Assembly: GCA_963210315.1 (NCBI GenBank)
Contig: OY723256.1
Span: 2,404,324-2,468,323, forward strand
Source: Rhynchopus euleeides
Taxonomy: Eukaryota; Euglenozoa; Diplonemea; Diplonemida; Diplonemidae
Length of the DNA: 64,000 nt
Direction: 5' to 3'
Each line of letters begins with the position of its first letter. Position 1 is the stretch's first letter. The notes beneath the pieces are model-generated. The model did not search any database. It had not been told where the DNA came from and saw only the letters and a program-made list of their open reading frames with translations. The position numbers and the translations under genes were made by a program. Below are positions 33,941 through 47,300 of this stretch, in pieces.

Positions 33941-34708
33941 GTGGTGCGTTTTGGTGCATTTTCCGTCGGTTTAGGTGAAAATTGTCAAATTTTGTCGAAA
34001 TTTGACGACAGGTGACGAACAGCGAGAATCCCCGAAAAACCGGTTTTTAATTCATTTTTGGGGGGGGGTCTTCGCTGACGAAGTTTTTGTCGAAGACCCC
34101 TGTCGTCGTCGTCAGAACACTGCCGTCTTCGGTGAAAAACCCCCTGAAACAGCCGTTTTCCTAATTATGTGACGAACGACGAAGGTTGTCGAAGTTTGTC
34201 GACCAGCGAAGACCCCCATTCCCTTTCGTATTTATTGGTTTTGCGCCCTTCCGGTTTGCTGCTGTTTTTGTTGTTCTCGGCTGCTGCTCGCCATCTTCGT
34301 TCCTCGCTTGAATGATCCATGCAGATAGCAGATGTGGGTTCAAACCAGGCTCTACGGATGGATGTTCCCACTACGGCAAATATGACATCTTGTGCTAGAA
34401 TGAACACTGAAAATCCTGTTTTTCGCAGAACAAGAACTGGATCAAGACATCAGAACAAGCTTTGAGAAAGGTTCTCCCGGCACCACAAAGATCACGAACA
34501 TGGCAGAAATATTTGCAGCGCACCCGACCTTTTTTTTGTATCAAAAAACAGCATTATCAACATTGAGTCAGAAGAATCGTCCCGAACAACAAGCCCTAGC
34601 AGATGCCCCCCCCCCCTCCACCTCCACCTCCACCTCCACCCCCCCCTTTCCCCATTGCTCCATCGTGTGTTCTGCAGCAGGCCCTTTGTTTGACGCCACC
34701 GCCCAACA
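33941..34708. other. Intergenic upstream of the gene cluster
   Basis: AT-richer than its surroundings. An ATG at 34500 opens a 77-codon frame running into CT-rich sequence that could be a first exon of the MORN gene, but no convincing donor was found. A pyrimidine tract (34605-34660) precedes CAACAG at 34703-34708. Confidence 0.4.
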
Positions 34709-34732
34709 GGTTATGTTGCCATTCCTTGCCTG

Positions 34733-35869
34733 ATGCGTGCCAACAAGGAGCATTACTGCGGTCAGATCTCCAACGGTGTGAAGCATGGCCAAGGGACCTT
34801 CACATACAGCCACAGCTACTTCAAGTATGAGGGCGAGTGGCGGAATAACCTCAAGCATGGGCAGGGCGTGCTGTCGCTGCGCGATGGGACACGTTACGAA
34901 GGCGACTTTGTTGGCGGCGAGATGACTGGCAAAGGCGTGAAGATGTGGCCTGACGGGGCAACCTACGAAGGGGACTTCGTGGAGGGCGAGCCCCACGGGA
35001 CAGGCAGCTTCCAGTCCCCAGCCACAGGCGAGCAGTACACAGGGGCGTGGTGCCAGGGGGCGCGGCAGGGCGAAGGCGTGCTGAAGCTTCCGAGGCACGG
35101 CGTGACCTACTTCGGCCACTTCGAGCGCCACGCGTTCCGCGGAGAGGGGCGTCTTGTGCACCTTGCGACAGGCATTGAGTGGACAGGAAGCTTCGATGGC
35201 AGCACGCTGACCTGCAACGAGGCGCGTATTGCCCTCCCCAACAGCGTGTCGTACACAGGGGCCATGCGTGACGGGCAGCGCCACGGTGAGGGCGTCATGA
35301 TGTTCGACGACGGCAGCAATCAGCTGACCTATGAAGTGACGCACAACGCCGACGCGCTGGTGACGTGCTCTGGTTGTGACCAAGGTATCTCCATTTCGCG
35401 CGTGGCGGCAGTGCCCTCCGAAGCACCACTCACCCTGAAGGGGGGTGGGTCCAAGCTGGTGGTGTCGAAGTCGGAGCACACAGGCGTGCAGCTGTGGTTC
35501 GAGCCGCTTGCCCCTGCCCGCCGTATTGAGCTCCTCGTGCGTGAGGACACCAGGAGGAGGAGCAGCTCCGGCGGTGCGCGCAAGTCGAATGCGAGTGTGT
35601 TGGAGGGTGCCCACATCGGCAGCCCAGTGGTGTCAGTGGACCCCGAGGTGCCGCTGACCCTGGACCTGACTGACATGGAACCTGCGTGTTACGTCCTGGT
35701 GCTGCGCGACACGACATCCTTCCCCGACCCCGTCGAGGCACAGGTGGCCGAGCCGACAGTGCTGGGAGAGGGCCCTGTGCACAAGCGCCCTGTTGTCCTG
35801 CCTTCCCTTGCTCCCTTCCAGCCCCCAGCACTCGCAGAGACGCGGGTTTTCCTCGAAGTAAAGGAATGA
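34733..35869 (+). CDS. MORN-repeat protein
   Basis: The protein has 378 residues. About eight MORN repeats fill residues 8-200, each of the form Y-x-G-x-(W/F)-x5-(H/R/G)-G-x-G (for example YEGEWRNNLKHGQG and YEGDFVEGEPHGTG). MORN repeats form flat beta-hairpin stacks in membrane-associated or cytoskeletal scaffolds, and many protist members act in flagellar or cortical structures. Residues 200-378 lack MORN motifs; they read as two beta-rich segments separated by a Ser/Arg linker (RRRSSSGGARKS). The frame has a stop at 34691-34693, and an AG at 34707-34708 after CCCAACAG could be a splice acceptor, so the ATG at 34733 is the first in-frame start after it. A short out-of-frame ATG at 34713 precedes it. 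An upstream coding exon cannot be excluded because the first repeat begins almost at once. Confidence 0.85.
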   Translation: MRANKEHYCGQISNGVKHGQGTFTYSHSYFKYEGEWRNNLKHGQGVLSLRDGTRYEGDFVGGEMTGKGVKMWPDGATYEGDFVEGEPHGTGSFQSPATGEQYTGAWCQGARQGEGVLKLPRHGVTYFGHFERHAFRGEGRLVHLATGIEWTGSFDGSTLTCNEARIALPNSVSYTGAMRDGQRHGEGVMMFDDGSNQLTYEVTHNADALVTCSGCDQGISISRVAAVPSEAPLTLKGGGSKLVVSKSEHTGVQLWFEPLAPARRIELLVREDTRRRSSSGGARKSNASVLEGAHIGSPVVSVDPEVPLTLDLTDMEPACYVLVLRDTTSFPDPVEAQVAEPTVLGEGPVHKRPVVLPSLAPFQPPALAETRVFLEVKE

Positions 35870-36217
35870 TTCCCCGGCACCTCCTTTCCAGTTGGTCCGG
35901 GCATCCTGTGGTGCAAGCACCGTAGATAGCGCAACCGAAGCCTGCCATGCCACCCGTGCCTCCCTCCCCTCTTCTTTCGTTCGCGCCCACAGTTCTGACG
36001 CCCTCCCTCATGCATCACGAGTGAAGAGCCTTGCGTTGTTGTGGGGGCCTTCGCCCTGTGCCACTGTGTGTCAAAGTGTTTTGTGGGCTGCATTTCTGAG
36101 CTTTTTGAGCACATTCCTTCAAATTTGAGGCGCGCTTTGCTACGGCCTGCCCCTGACGGCCAGCCTCGCAACACCTCACACCTACCACCCAGCAGGCACA
36201 ACACAGTTGGTTCGCAA

Positions 36218-39000
36218 ATGCCCATGGCGAAGTCGAAGTTTCAGTCTTACGAGTCGCCGAAATGGCGGAAGCACCTCGAGATCCAGCCCATGCAGAGCGC
36301 GGTGTGCAAGAAGAAGGCAGTGAAGAGCGGCGCTGAAGCGAAGATCATGGAGACTGCCGAGGAGTTCTTCAAAGAGCCTGCAGAGTGCCCTGTGAAGCAC
36401 TTCGTGAGCACCGTCGACATCCTGGCGAGAGTATGCCTTGCAACCCACCCCCACTCCAATACAGTTGGGGATGAAGGGTCTGGCGGGACAGGCTCAGGGA
36501 ATCATACATGCGGGGTTCGACATTTTTTGAAAAATACAGCAGCAGTCTCTCGAGTCTTCCTTTCAGATGATTTTTGCATTGATCGCTTCCACCTTTTTTT
36601 TTCTCGCTGGCGCTAGTGATGTCGGCTGGCAGAAAAAACACACAACAAAACCCCCCCCCCCCCCGCGTGTCGAGTGACCTTACCTGTCTGAAGTACAGAA
36701 AATGTGTCGGGTTGGGTGGAGCATACACACACACATACACATATGTTCACACAACACAGGGCAAACCGCACAAACGTGTTCACACATCCGGCATCCTATG
36801 CGAAATACCCGCCGCTCCCCGGGAGCTGTTGCGGGAACCATCTGCTCTTCCGACCCACCGAGACTCTTGCCGTATTTTCTCTACCACACGGGGTGTGTTT
36901 TACCAAAAACAACGATCTGGCCTTTTTTTTTTGCGCGTCTTCTCCACCCGCCCACCCCCTCAACAGGCAGAACGCGATGCGGTGACAGCAAGGCTCAAGG
37001 TTGTCATCTGTGTGATGAAGGTGGACGACGATTCCACCCCTGTCCCGCAGCCCCGGATGGCTACGAAGTCATGCGCCGCGTCGCTGTGCAGCACCACAAG
37101 CGTTTCCCACCCTGGGATGGCGTGCGTGAAGCTGATGCCCTCTGGCGTGGCTGTGCGCGACATCAGCTGCCGCACCGTTGACCCGAAGGCAGACGCTGCG
37201 AAGGACGGGGAGGCATCCTCTTCGCAGGCAGAGAAGGACAAGGAGGAGAAGGAGAAGGATTCGCCTGGCCGCGTGGCCTTCATCGAGGGCGCGACTCACT
37301 TCTTCACCGACACGCCTGGCATTTTCTACGTGGAGTTCACTGTGGACCTGGGGTACCTCTCCACAATGAAGCAGGCTGTGAACTTCTTCGTCCCGCGGGC
37401 AACGCAGTGCAACTTCACTGCGATTGTGCCGTACACCGGGATCGAGGTGTCCATCCCGCAGTCGGTGCTGCTGGAGCAGCTGGATGAGGAGGAGAATTTC
37501 GAGGGGGAGAAGCCTGTTCGCGTGACGCGCATCGAGGCGGTGATCATCCCGACGAACGAGATCCAGGTGAAGTGGACGAAGGTGCGGAAGCAGGAGCCCC
37601 CGAAGCCGAAGCGTGACGAGAAGAAGGCGACGGAGATCGCACCGCTGAAGGTCGCGCCTGTGAAGGAGATGATCCTCACATCGGGGCAGGACATCATGCA
37701 CAGCGTTGGTGGCGGCATCTGTGTCTCAACGCTGCACCAGCACTACACCATCACCAATGGCTCTGTCAACAGCTTCACCATCGCCATCGACGGAAGCCAC
37801 GGCAGCGCGCCGCATCACTCGCAGGACCTGCGGGCCGAGTGCCTCAAGACGCGGACAGCTCGCGTGCTGAACGTTGACGGCTCTGGGCTGCACCGTTGGG
37901 ATGTTGAGGATGACCCGGACCAGCCGCGCGGACAGCTCCTGAAGCTGTTCATGGAGTCCGCTGTGCAGGGTACCGTTCACTTCACAGTTACCGTTGAGCT
38001 GGAGATGCTCGGCACGTCCTGCTGCATTGTCTGCCCCACCTTCACACCCGTCGGCACCAACCGCAACAAGGGCAGCATCGCAGTGCAGGCGCGCACAGCA
38101 GTGGAGATCCAAGAGATCGAGTCGCGTCACCTGTCGAAGGTGGATGTGCAGGAGATGCCCCCGAAGCTGAAGTCGCAGCCCGACTCTGTGCTGCAGGCGT
38201 ACAAATTCCTCACCGCCTCGTCGTTCCTGGCGCTGGAGGTGACAAAGCACAGCGACGTGGAGGTGCTGGTGGCCACAGCAGAGGAGGCTCTGTACACCGT
38301 CACCCACACTGGCGAGCACCTGTACTACCACATGTTCCTCAAGGTGCGCAACACGCAGAGGCAGTTCGCACGTGTCAACATCCCGTCGGGGTCCACCATC
38401 TGGAGCTGCCTCCTGAGCGGCTCTGCCGTCAAGCCTGCGATGGAGAGCGCCACCTCGACGGTGCTCATCCCTCTGCAGAAGGGGACGAGCGACCTGTTCA
38501 ACGCAGAGCTGATCTTCGTCAGGCCCGCGGACCTTGGGACGGACCTGTCGCTCGAGCTCCCGAGCGTCGACATCCCCATCAACCACCTGTTTGTCAAGCT
38601 GTGGATGCCTATCAAGCACAAGTACGCCGAGTGGCACGGGGGGGAGATGCGTGAGCTGGAGCACTGGTCCACCACCCCCAAGGCAGAGTACGAGATCCTG
38701 TCAGGGGCACAGGGGGGAGGCGGGGCGCAGCCCTCAGAGTGGATGTACGAGCTCTCCCCGTCCTCGGGCCACGGGGGGCCGCCCGTGCCGCAGGGCACAG
38801 GCGATGTGGCATCGGGGATCCGGCCTCTGACCTTCAAGACGACACCCCTCCACACGGGCCGCGCCTTCATGCTTGAGAAGCTTCTTGTGGGCACAAAGGC
38901 AACGATCACGTTGAAGTGTGAGACCTGCCAGAGGGACAAGAAGAGGCGCAGGACCCTCGCGTCGCAGCAGCCGTGGTTCGACAGCTGCAACATTGTCTAG
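36218..39000 (+). CDS. Unrecognised beta-rich protein, two exons
   Basis: Exon 1 is 36218-36430 (71 codons) and exon 2 is 36967-39000, joined in phase 0 to give 748 residues. The intron (GTATGC..AACAG) explains why the frame changes. ATG at 36224, two codons later, has a better context (CCCATGG) and may be the real start. The N-terminus is basic (AKSKFQSYESPKWRKH). Residues about 125-155 form a Ser/Lys/Glu linker with EKDKEEKEKDSP. Two beta-sandwich-like regions follow (about 160-265, ending IPTNEIQVKW, and about 310-480). A basic C-terminal tail contains CETCQRDKKRRR. There is no signal peptide or membrane segment. I cannot place it in a family. It follows the MORN gene by 348 bp on the same strand, and strong G/C at third codon positions supports that it is expressed. 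Confidence 0.8.
36431..36966 (+). other. Intron, 536 bp
   Basis: The donor GTATGC and acceptor CTCAACAG join two frames in phase 0. It contains a C-run and CA repeats and is the only long intron among the five placed in the window. Confidence 0.8.
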
Positions 39001-41291
39001 ACTGGCGGGGGACGAGCCAGCTCTTCGATGCGCATTCGATGCCCCATACACACGCGGCAGTCGCCCCCCCACCCCCCGACTGCCGCGAATGCCACGTGGG
39101 GCGTGTCCTACACCCACCCCCCTCTCCTCCCCATCTCTCCCCCCCGCCCCGACGCTTGATCCGCGAAGGCATACACAACCCTTCTATAGGAACTCCATCT
39201 TCACACCCGGGCGCGTTCCACAGTTGCCTTGGGACGTGTTGCCCCCCATGTTTTTGACAACGTAACAAACCCCAGACTTGTTTCCTTTTGTTTTCCTGTT
39301 CCCTCCACCCCCCGTGCCGCCCCGTGACGCCCATGAGTGAGCTCGTTCCTGTGCCTGCCCAGCATCCCTAGCCATGGGCGGACTCCGCAAAACTGCATAT
39401 GAGAAGCAAGACGTGGATATGCTGCACAGCCACTCACTCCAGTCAACACACACGCCTTCATACGGCAACAAGTGTGATGACCTCTCCTTTCTTACCAGCG
39501 GCGGTGCAAAATCTGCTCCTTTTTTTGGGGGGTGGGAGAGGGGGTGGGGCGTTCGGCCGAGTAGTGTCGATTTTCGTTTTCTTTTATTGCGTTTCCTTTA
39601 ACCCGATTTGCAACTGCCAAAAGAAAAGGCACAGCACAAACACCCCTCTCTCCCCTGCCTGCCTCTTTGAGGCAGATCTTGGAGCCCGATGGCTGCCCTG
39701 CCCCATCCTGTTGCGCAATGTGCTTCTCTTGGCATGCTTTTTGCGTGCGGTCGTGGTGCCGGGCATTCCACACAGCGCTCTGCGTTTTGTCCTGGTAGTC
39801 CAGCCAACAACAAAAAAAACAACTGCAATAAACACCCAACACCCCCACACCCCCCCGTTTTCCATTTGATTTTTGCTTGCTTCTTTTTTTTTCCCGCCGC
39901 TCGGACGGTGGGGTGGGTGGAGTGGGGGTGCTGGGTGGGGATTCTATCCATATTCCGGTCGCATGCACAACTGACGTGACAAAAGCAAACACACATTTTG
40001 CCGGCTCCCTTTCCCCCCCCCTTTTCTCCCCCCCACCCCACACGGTGATTCCGTTCTTTTTTGCGCTTAAGTTTCGCCACGTCTCTTGATCGAAGAGTTC
40101 ACCCCGCCTCCTACCCCGTTGCAGAGAGTCACCACACCGTTTCGCACCAGCCAAACGTGCTTCCATGTGCATTGGCATGGTGAGGATCAGCTTGAGGGTG
40201 CGGTCGGGTGGGGTATGGGGTGGTTGCTCTCCCTTCCCGGAAGCTGGCTGATTAAGACAAGGGGGGGGGAGGTGGGGGCCTTTTTGCTCTGTGCCAAGCT
40301 GTTTGCCATCTGCTTTGTTCAGGTGTTCCAGGCTTTCTTTTCTTTTTACCACAACAGGAATCCTGTCTGTGCCATGGATAGCGCGCAGTGCCAATTTTTT
40401 TTTGGGCGAACGGGATGCAACCTCCACGGCAGGGCTGTGGGGGGTGCTGCTTCTGTTTGCCCGGATTTTTTGGCGCACAAACAACAGCCGTATCTATTTT
40501 TTTTCCTGCACGTTATGCACGCCAAAAATAGGCCCCACCCCCCCCAACACAACCATTATGCCTGTTTTGTGCTGTTTTTTTTGCACCGGGTTTTATACGC
40601 TCTCGTTCAGTGTACTTCACACCACAGTTGTGGCTCCGCCTCCTCACGCCATCCTAACAAAAGAAGTGGAGAATGTGGAGTTGCGTTCTTCGTTGGACAA
40701 ATGTTCCACCACCACCCCTACCCTCGATTGCAGTACACCGCATTTTGACACAACACAGCGTTATGCATGATTATGTCACCCGCCACCTGCCATGGCCTTG
40801 GGCACGTCAATGGCAGAGCTACACTCCTGACGATGATTCGATCGCAGATGGATGTGCCGCGTAGCACCCCCGCCTTCTAACTGGGGGGCATCGCGTTGCC
40901 ACACATGCCTGCACGAAAACAATGCACTGCCTGGCCGTTGGGCTTGAGGTCGTCGAAGAACCACTTGGGAACACGCCAACCGGGTCAGGGGGAAGGGTCC
41001 GAAACAAAAGCAATCACCGCCCCTTGTCCTCCCGTAAACCCCCTCGGCTCACAGTACACAACGCTGGTGGGGGGGGGGGGGCGGGTGGGTCGGGGGGGGC
41101 ACGGGGCAAAAAGCAAGAATTCAGGAGGAGGCGACACAGCCGCTGCAGCCCAGAGAAGGGAGCCTCTCGCCCCCCCACTCCCGTGACCCCTTTAATCTAC
41201 GACGGCCTGTGCTTGCTGCAGCATGCCGCCCCACCCCTGCCCCCCGCCCCCACTGCATCACCCATCCAGAAGGCGTTGACCGTGCCCCGGA
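39001..41291. other. 2.3-kb intergenic, pyrimidine-rich
   Basis: C-rich low-complexity DNA with C-runs near 36651-like tracts at 40013-40035 and a G-run near 41070-41082. One short frame begins at ATG 39374 in a good context (AGCCATGGG) and reads naturally for about 45 codons (GGLRKTAYEKQDVDMLHSHS). It could be a first exon of the next gene or a small gene of its own; no matching donor was established. Nothing else supported. Confidence 0.4.
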
Positions 41292-41336
41292 ATGGGACGC
41301 GTGAGACTGACTGACGATGTCGCTTACTATAGAGCA

Positions 41337-44300
41337 ATGGAGTGTGTCGTGAACAAGACGATGTTGCGACTGATGGACCACGTGCTGAAGGAGCGGCCCA
41401 AGAATGCGAAAGAGGTGCTGAAGGTCACCTGTGACGTGGCGAAGAAGGACCTGAAGGGGCTTGGGCGTGGGTGGTGGTGTGGTGTGTGTGCCGAGCCCAA
41501 CAAAGAGGAGGCCACCTCGTGCGTGTTCTGCCGCGTCGGGAAAAATGACCCCATCCCGACCGACGATGGGCTACAAGGCTCTCTCCTGGTCGCACTGCAG
41601 CTGGATCTGAAGGCCCGTGACCAGGCGCTGACAGCACGCGAAGCGGCTGTTGCCACCAAAGAGCGTGAGCTGGGTGTCGTTCCGCCTGGAGGCACTGCAG
41701 GGTCATCGAAGTCGACAGCGAAGGCGAATATGACCACACCCTCGCGCTTCGGCGACGGGGCTGACCTCAACCCGTCGCAGGACAAGGTGCCGACCATTCC
41801 GAAGCTGCTACCGCAGGGTTACCTCCCGCCCAAGAAGTTGGCAGCGCAAGATGGTAGGGCCGTGTTGCGCCACATCGGCACGTGGTACGACACGAAGAAC
41901 CACAAGCATTGGCAGGAGGAGACGATTAATAGCTTTGTTGCAGATGCAGACTTCCTCGTTGAGTACCAGGGCCAACTCGGAAAGCGGGGGCACGAAGCAG
42001 CCATGTGCGTGCGGACGCTGTACGCCTACACACACTCGCAGCTGGGTCCGTCCTGCTTCTGGATTGTGTATGTCCCCGAGCAGCCCAATGAGGAGGAGGG
42101 CGCCCACCCTGTGCCCCCGAAGTATGAGCCGCTCGTCAGCACGTCGGCTGAGCTTGAGGCAGCCTACCAGAGTGGCGGTGCTGCTTCTGTGGACAAGATG
42201 CCCCTCACCGGCGAAGTGAAGAAGCTCCTCCCGCAGGTGGACAACGCCACACACTGCGACATGAAGCTGGTTGCAGAGTTCCCCAAGCTGGGCATCATGC
42301 TGTACTCCCTGCCCGAGGGGCACTACGGTGTGCGCTACAGGAACCCTCATGCCGGGGACCGTGCGCTGTCACCGCTGCGCGATACTGTCGCATGGCTGCC
42401 GCGGCCGGAGGTGCTCCTGCGCGACACAAAGAAGCTGGTGACAGACGATCCCCTCACCACGCTGCTGCCTCTCGCAGGGGTGCTGGAGTTCATCGCGGCA
42501 AACCCGGCAGAGCGGAGCACAACGGGCGGGGCTGGTGGCAATTGGCATTGCACTATCTACTGTGATCCTGAGCTGGAGGCGCTGAAGGCCGACTGCACAG
42601 CACAGCCCAACCAGCAGAAAGCAAACAAGAAGCTGCATGAGAGGGCGATGCATCTTCTCTCGCGCACCGGAATTGTGAAGCAGGCAGACTTCCCAGACGT
42701 GCAGCCAGACCTGCTGCAGCGTGTCGTGACCACTGCGGCAGGGATGCAGCCAGGCGTGCTGATGACTCCTGAGGAGATCGCGCGGGCACTGACACTGCAG
42801 TGCCTTGCTTTCAACGGGCACCACTATCTCCTCACTCTCAGCACCACCACGGTCGAGACACGTACGCCGCACATCCTGGGGTCGCTGGACAGCGGCGAGG
42901 TGGTGCACATGTACCGAAGCGTCGCCGCCTTCTGGCCACAGCAGATCTTCTACCTCCTCAACATGGCGATGCGTGAGTCGCAGTTTGGCAACAAGGATGC
43001 AGAACTGGTCGTGCAGGCGACAGACCTGACGAAATCGCAGGGGACCTACGGGACGTTCTTCGCGGCGCAGCCGTCGCAGATTCCCAGCGAGTACGGCGTG
43101 TTGCAGAGAGATGAACCACCGAAGTTCAAACGGAAGGACAAAGGGCTGTTCGGGACTCTTCACAAGGTCTCGGCACAGTGGGATGAGCGCACAGGCCACT
43201 GGGCCGTTGAGTTCCCGTCCGGCAAGGTCGAGCGTGTGCCTGACAGCGACACGTGGGTGTCTCTGAAGGCGTGGATGTTGCCCCAGACACGCCCCCTCAT
43301 CTTCTTCACCAACAAGGCACTTGCATCGGTGCACCGCCAGGCTGCGACTGACGGCAAGGAAGACACATTCAAGACATATCGTGGCATCCGCTGCGCCCTC
43401 CCCCGTGACACGTACGCAACAGGCAACGTGCTTGTCTGGGCGCAGTACTCCTCCACATCGGAGGACCAAGGTGTCGCAGCAGCGTTTGCCAAGGGCGACG
43501 CACCGGCAGCTGTTTTCACGATGCACGGGCGTGACAAGTGTGTGCTGCTCTCGCCCTACTCACGCTTCGCACGCGAGGCTGAGCTGCTGTACATGAACAA
43601 CACTTGTTTCCGGGTGAGCGAATCCCTCACGACGGAGCAGGCACAGATCCTCGGGAAGGAGCGCCTGCAACTGTTCACCCTGCAGGAGATCGAGGATGTC
43701 GACATGTACGGCATCCTCGTGCGTCGCCTCCTGCCATTCGCGAAGACAACCGCGGCGGCCTCTGTCGTCTTCCAAGCGGAGGCGGCGCTGCGTGGGAAGA
43801 AGGGCCTTGAGCTGTCCATCTCCAACCCGACGGACGGCGAGGTGCCCCCCAAGTGGCAGGCCTTCGTGACGCGCCTCTCAGCAGGGTGCCCCGTCGACGG
43901 GTCGACGTCATGGAACACCCCCAACTGCAGCGAGGACCTCATCGAGTGCCTCCATGCTGTGCATGGCGAGCTGGCACCCGTGGGTGAGCACGAGGCACCG
44001 AACCAGTCTCTGTTCCTCAAGGGCGAGAAGGACGGCAGGCAGGGCACGCTGGGCCTGCTGAGTGTGAAGCTCATCTCCAACACGCTCTCGCGTGCGGCAG
44101 GCACTTACAAGAGGGACGACGAGGGCTTCATGTTTTCTATCCAGGATGACGAGGAGGACTTCACTATCTCCTGGGAAGAAGGGAAGTGGGTGTTCGAGTA
44201 CGAGGACCCTATGGACGAGGAGCCAGCTATCTTCAAGAGCGTCGCGCTGCTGGGTGACTGGCCTGCACTGGAAAAGCGGCAAGGCCCGCAGATCCGCCCG

Positions 44301-47300
44301 TCACACACGAAACCCGACAACATCATCGCCCCACGCTGCTCAGAGGGGCATCCGCTGGTCTTCTCGAAGACGTCTTTCGGGCAGGAGGACTGTTCTGAGT
44401 GCAGCAAGCCTGTGACGGGTGCCCACTTCGTATGCACTCGGTGCGGCTACTACATTGATCCCGACTGTGTCGACGTTGTGACATACCAACACGGGGACCA
44501 GAAGGTGAAGTTTGCCTTGGAGGAAAACACGCTGGTGAAGTACGTCGATGAGGAGATGGAGTGCCCGCAGATTACCAAGATCGAATTCCACGACGGCCAC
44601 GTCGTGGATCAGAGGGGCTTTCAGACGCCTTTCGACAGCGAACACGGTCTGCGCCTGGCACGCCTGGCCGCTTTGGCGCATGTTCCGCACAACATCCCGC
44701 TGACTCTCGAGGCGTCGCAGTCGCACTCCGACAAGCCTGTGATCGAGGCAGCTGTGGGCTTGCTGGGGCTGAAGGACGGCTGCGAAGTCACAGCAGTCCG
44801 CGTGTTCGGTGAGATTGCCGGTGCGGACAAGATGTCTGTGCGCATCAGCGGGACATCCTCCGCGAAGGGGAGCCACTGGGTGTGCGACGTTGAGCTGCGC
44901 AGGACAGAGGCCCGCCCGGGGTTGGCTGTCGGGGATGACGGTGCGACAATGGCAGCCCGCATCATCCGCCTGGGTGTGCCTCTGCACTCGATCGGGCTGC
45001 GCAACAACCTCATCACGCTGGATGGGGCTAAGAAGATCCTGGTCAGCGTCAAGCAGAACTCGCATGTGCATGAGGTGACCATTGGCGACGACGACCGCCC
45101 TGCGGGATCATACGACGACCTTGAGATCTACAAGCTTGCGCTCTCCATCCGATGCATGTACCACAAGTGCCGGCACCTGGACCAGCCGCTTTCGGAGGAC
45201 CACCTCTCGGGCATGGGGTCCCGCTGGCCGGAGATTTTTGCCCTGGCCCTGGGCGATGTGGCGGGCCTCAAGCTGCCTGTCGCAGGCATCATCGACCAGC
45301 ACCCTGAGGGGTGGAAGGCGATGGTCTCACGCTTCAGGCATCCACCGGAGCCCACCGAGCTGGTGCTGCACAGCGCGTGCCGCACTGGGAGGGTGCGGGC
45401 CATCGAGCCGCTCCTCGACAACTGTGGGGTCGACCCTGACGAGAGGGACGCAAAGGGCAACCCAGCGCTGCTCTTGGCTGTTAAGCAGCCGGCCTTCGAG
45501 TGCGAGCAGGGTGGCCTTGCTGTCAAGCGACTTGTCACGGACCCCACATCGCGTCACAGCTGGCTCGCGCTTCGATCCGCAGTTCGCATCTGCGGGCCGA
45601 TTGTCACGGGTGCGCTCCTGGAGGTGGGCGTGGTGCCAGAGGAGCATGACGTCGTGCTGGAGAGTGCTGTGGTCAACCGCCTGTTCGGGTCACGCACGTC
45701 AGTGCTGCAGCAGCTTATCACTGCGGAGGCGCTGTCCGCATGCAAGCCACTGCTGAAGGCTGCTGCGGTGAAGGACGGGTGCTCCTTCAGCATCATCGAG
45801 ACGCTGCTCGACAACGGTGGCGACAAAGACATCGAGGAGGAGGATGACGCAGGAAACGTGCCTCTCCACCTGGTGTGCCGCAACCACTACAGCAACCTGG
45901 GGCCTCAGGATGGGCACTACGGCGGTTCGGCCTACTGCGACTTGCTCGTGCTCCGGCGGCTCATCACACCCGGCACCCTTGAGAAGGAAAACTCGTTCAG
46001 CGAGCTCCCCATCTCCGTCACAGCAAAGAACAGCCCCTACCTTTGTGAGTACCTGCTCGACCAGGGATCTCCGATCCCGTCGGATCCTGAGCATGGGTTG
46101 TACCTCGCAGTCCAAAACCCCTGCTTCAACACGAAGTCTGCTGTGGGGGTGCTGAAGCGGCTCTTCCCCAAAGAGCCCATCGAGGACTGTGCTGCGCTGC
46201 ACTACGCATGCATGAAGGGTTACGACGTCATCGTGAAGTTTCTGGTTCGGGATCTGGAGCTTGATGTCACGGCAGTGGTGGAAGAGGAAACGCCCTTGCA
46301 TGCGATGTGCCGTGGCCCGGTTGACTGGGGGGCTTCGAGCAAACGGCTGGAGCTCCTGAAGGAGGTTGCCGGGAAGTACAGCGACCTTGATGTGCGCGGG
46401 GCTGAGAGCATGACGCCACTGGCACGTGCCATCATGCAGAGCCACGTGCACAGCAGCAAGTACCTCCTCGAGGCAGGTGCCAGTGTGGCGGTCGAGATCC
46501 AGGAGCTGCCGTTGTATTTCTTCGTTGCGAAGTCAGAGTTCGACGCGTCCCCCGAAGGGATGGAGTTGGTGCGAAAGGTGCTGGACAGCAAGGTGGCCTC
46601 CACAGTGACTGACGGGTACACCCCGCTGCAGCTGGCAGCTGCCTTCGGGCGTGTCGTCATGACGGAGTGGCTGCTCAGTGTCGGGGCTGACCCGAACCAG
46701 GGGACGGAGGAAGACACGGAGGGCAGCCCACTCAGCCTCGCAGTGCGCCACAAGGCGTTCGGCGAACGTCTCGATGTTCTCGAGAAGCTCATTACCCCAG
46801 AGACAATCAACTCTGAGGACGTCGAGGGGTCTGCTCTTTACTACGCCATCACAAAGGGTAACCTAAAGGCGATCCCTGTTCTGCTGAAGCATGGTGCTGC
46901 GCACGCAGACAAGCTGCTGGCTGAGATGTGCGACTCGAATGACTTCGACACACCCGAAGGCGTGGAGCTGATCGAAATGCTGATTACCCCAGAGGTGATG
47001 AACAAGAAGGACGACGACGACAAGAGCCTTGTCTGGAATGCAGTCTACAGTGGCAACATCCAGATCTCCCGCCTGCTGCTCTCGAAGGGGTGTGACGTGC
47101 TGAACGCCACAGACGACTACAAGACTAGCAACATCCTGAAAGAGGCCGCTGACGAAAGCGCATTCAACACAAAGGACGGACGTGGCGCTGTCCAGGCAAT
47201 CGTCGAACGGTGCCCCGAGCTCCTCAATTTCCCGGAGGACTGCCCTCCCCTCATTAGCGCAGCAGACAATGAGTACCTCGACATCTGTGACGCCATCCTT

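Noticed and set aside
34568-35614. 348-codon minus-strand frame opposite the MORN gene
   Set aside because: It mirrors the strongly biased codons of the MORN gene and shows no protein motif of its own.
39492-40484. 330-codon minus-strand frame in the 39-41 kb gap
   Set aside because: Low-complexity Pro/Lys/Arg composition arising from C-rich DNA; no domain, no splice context.
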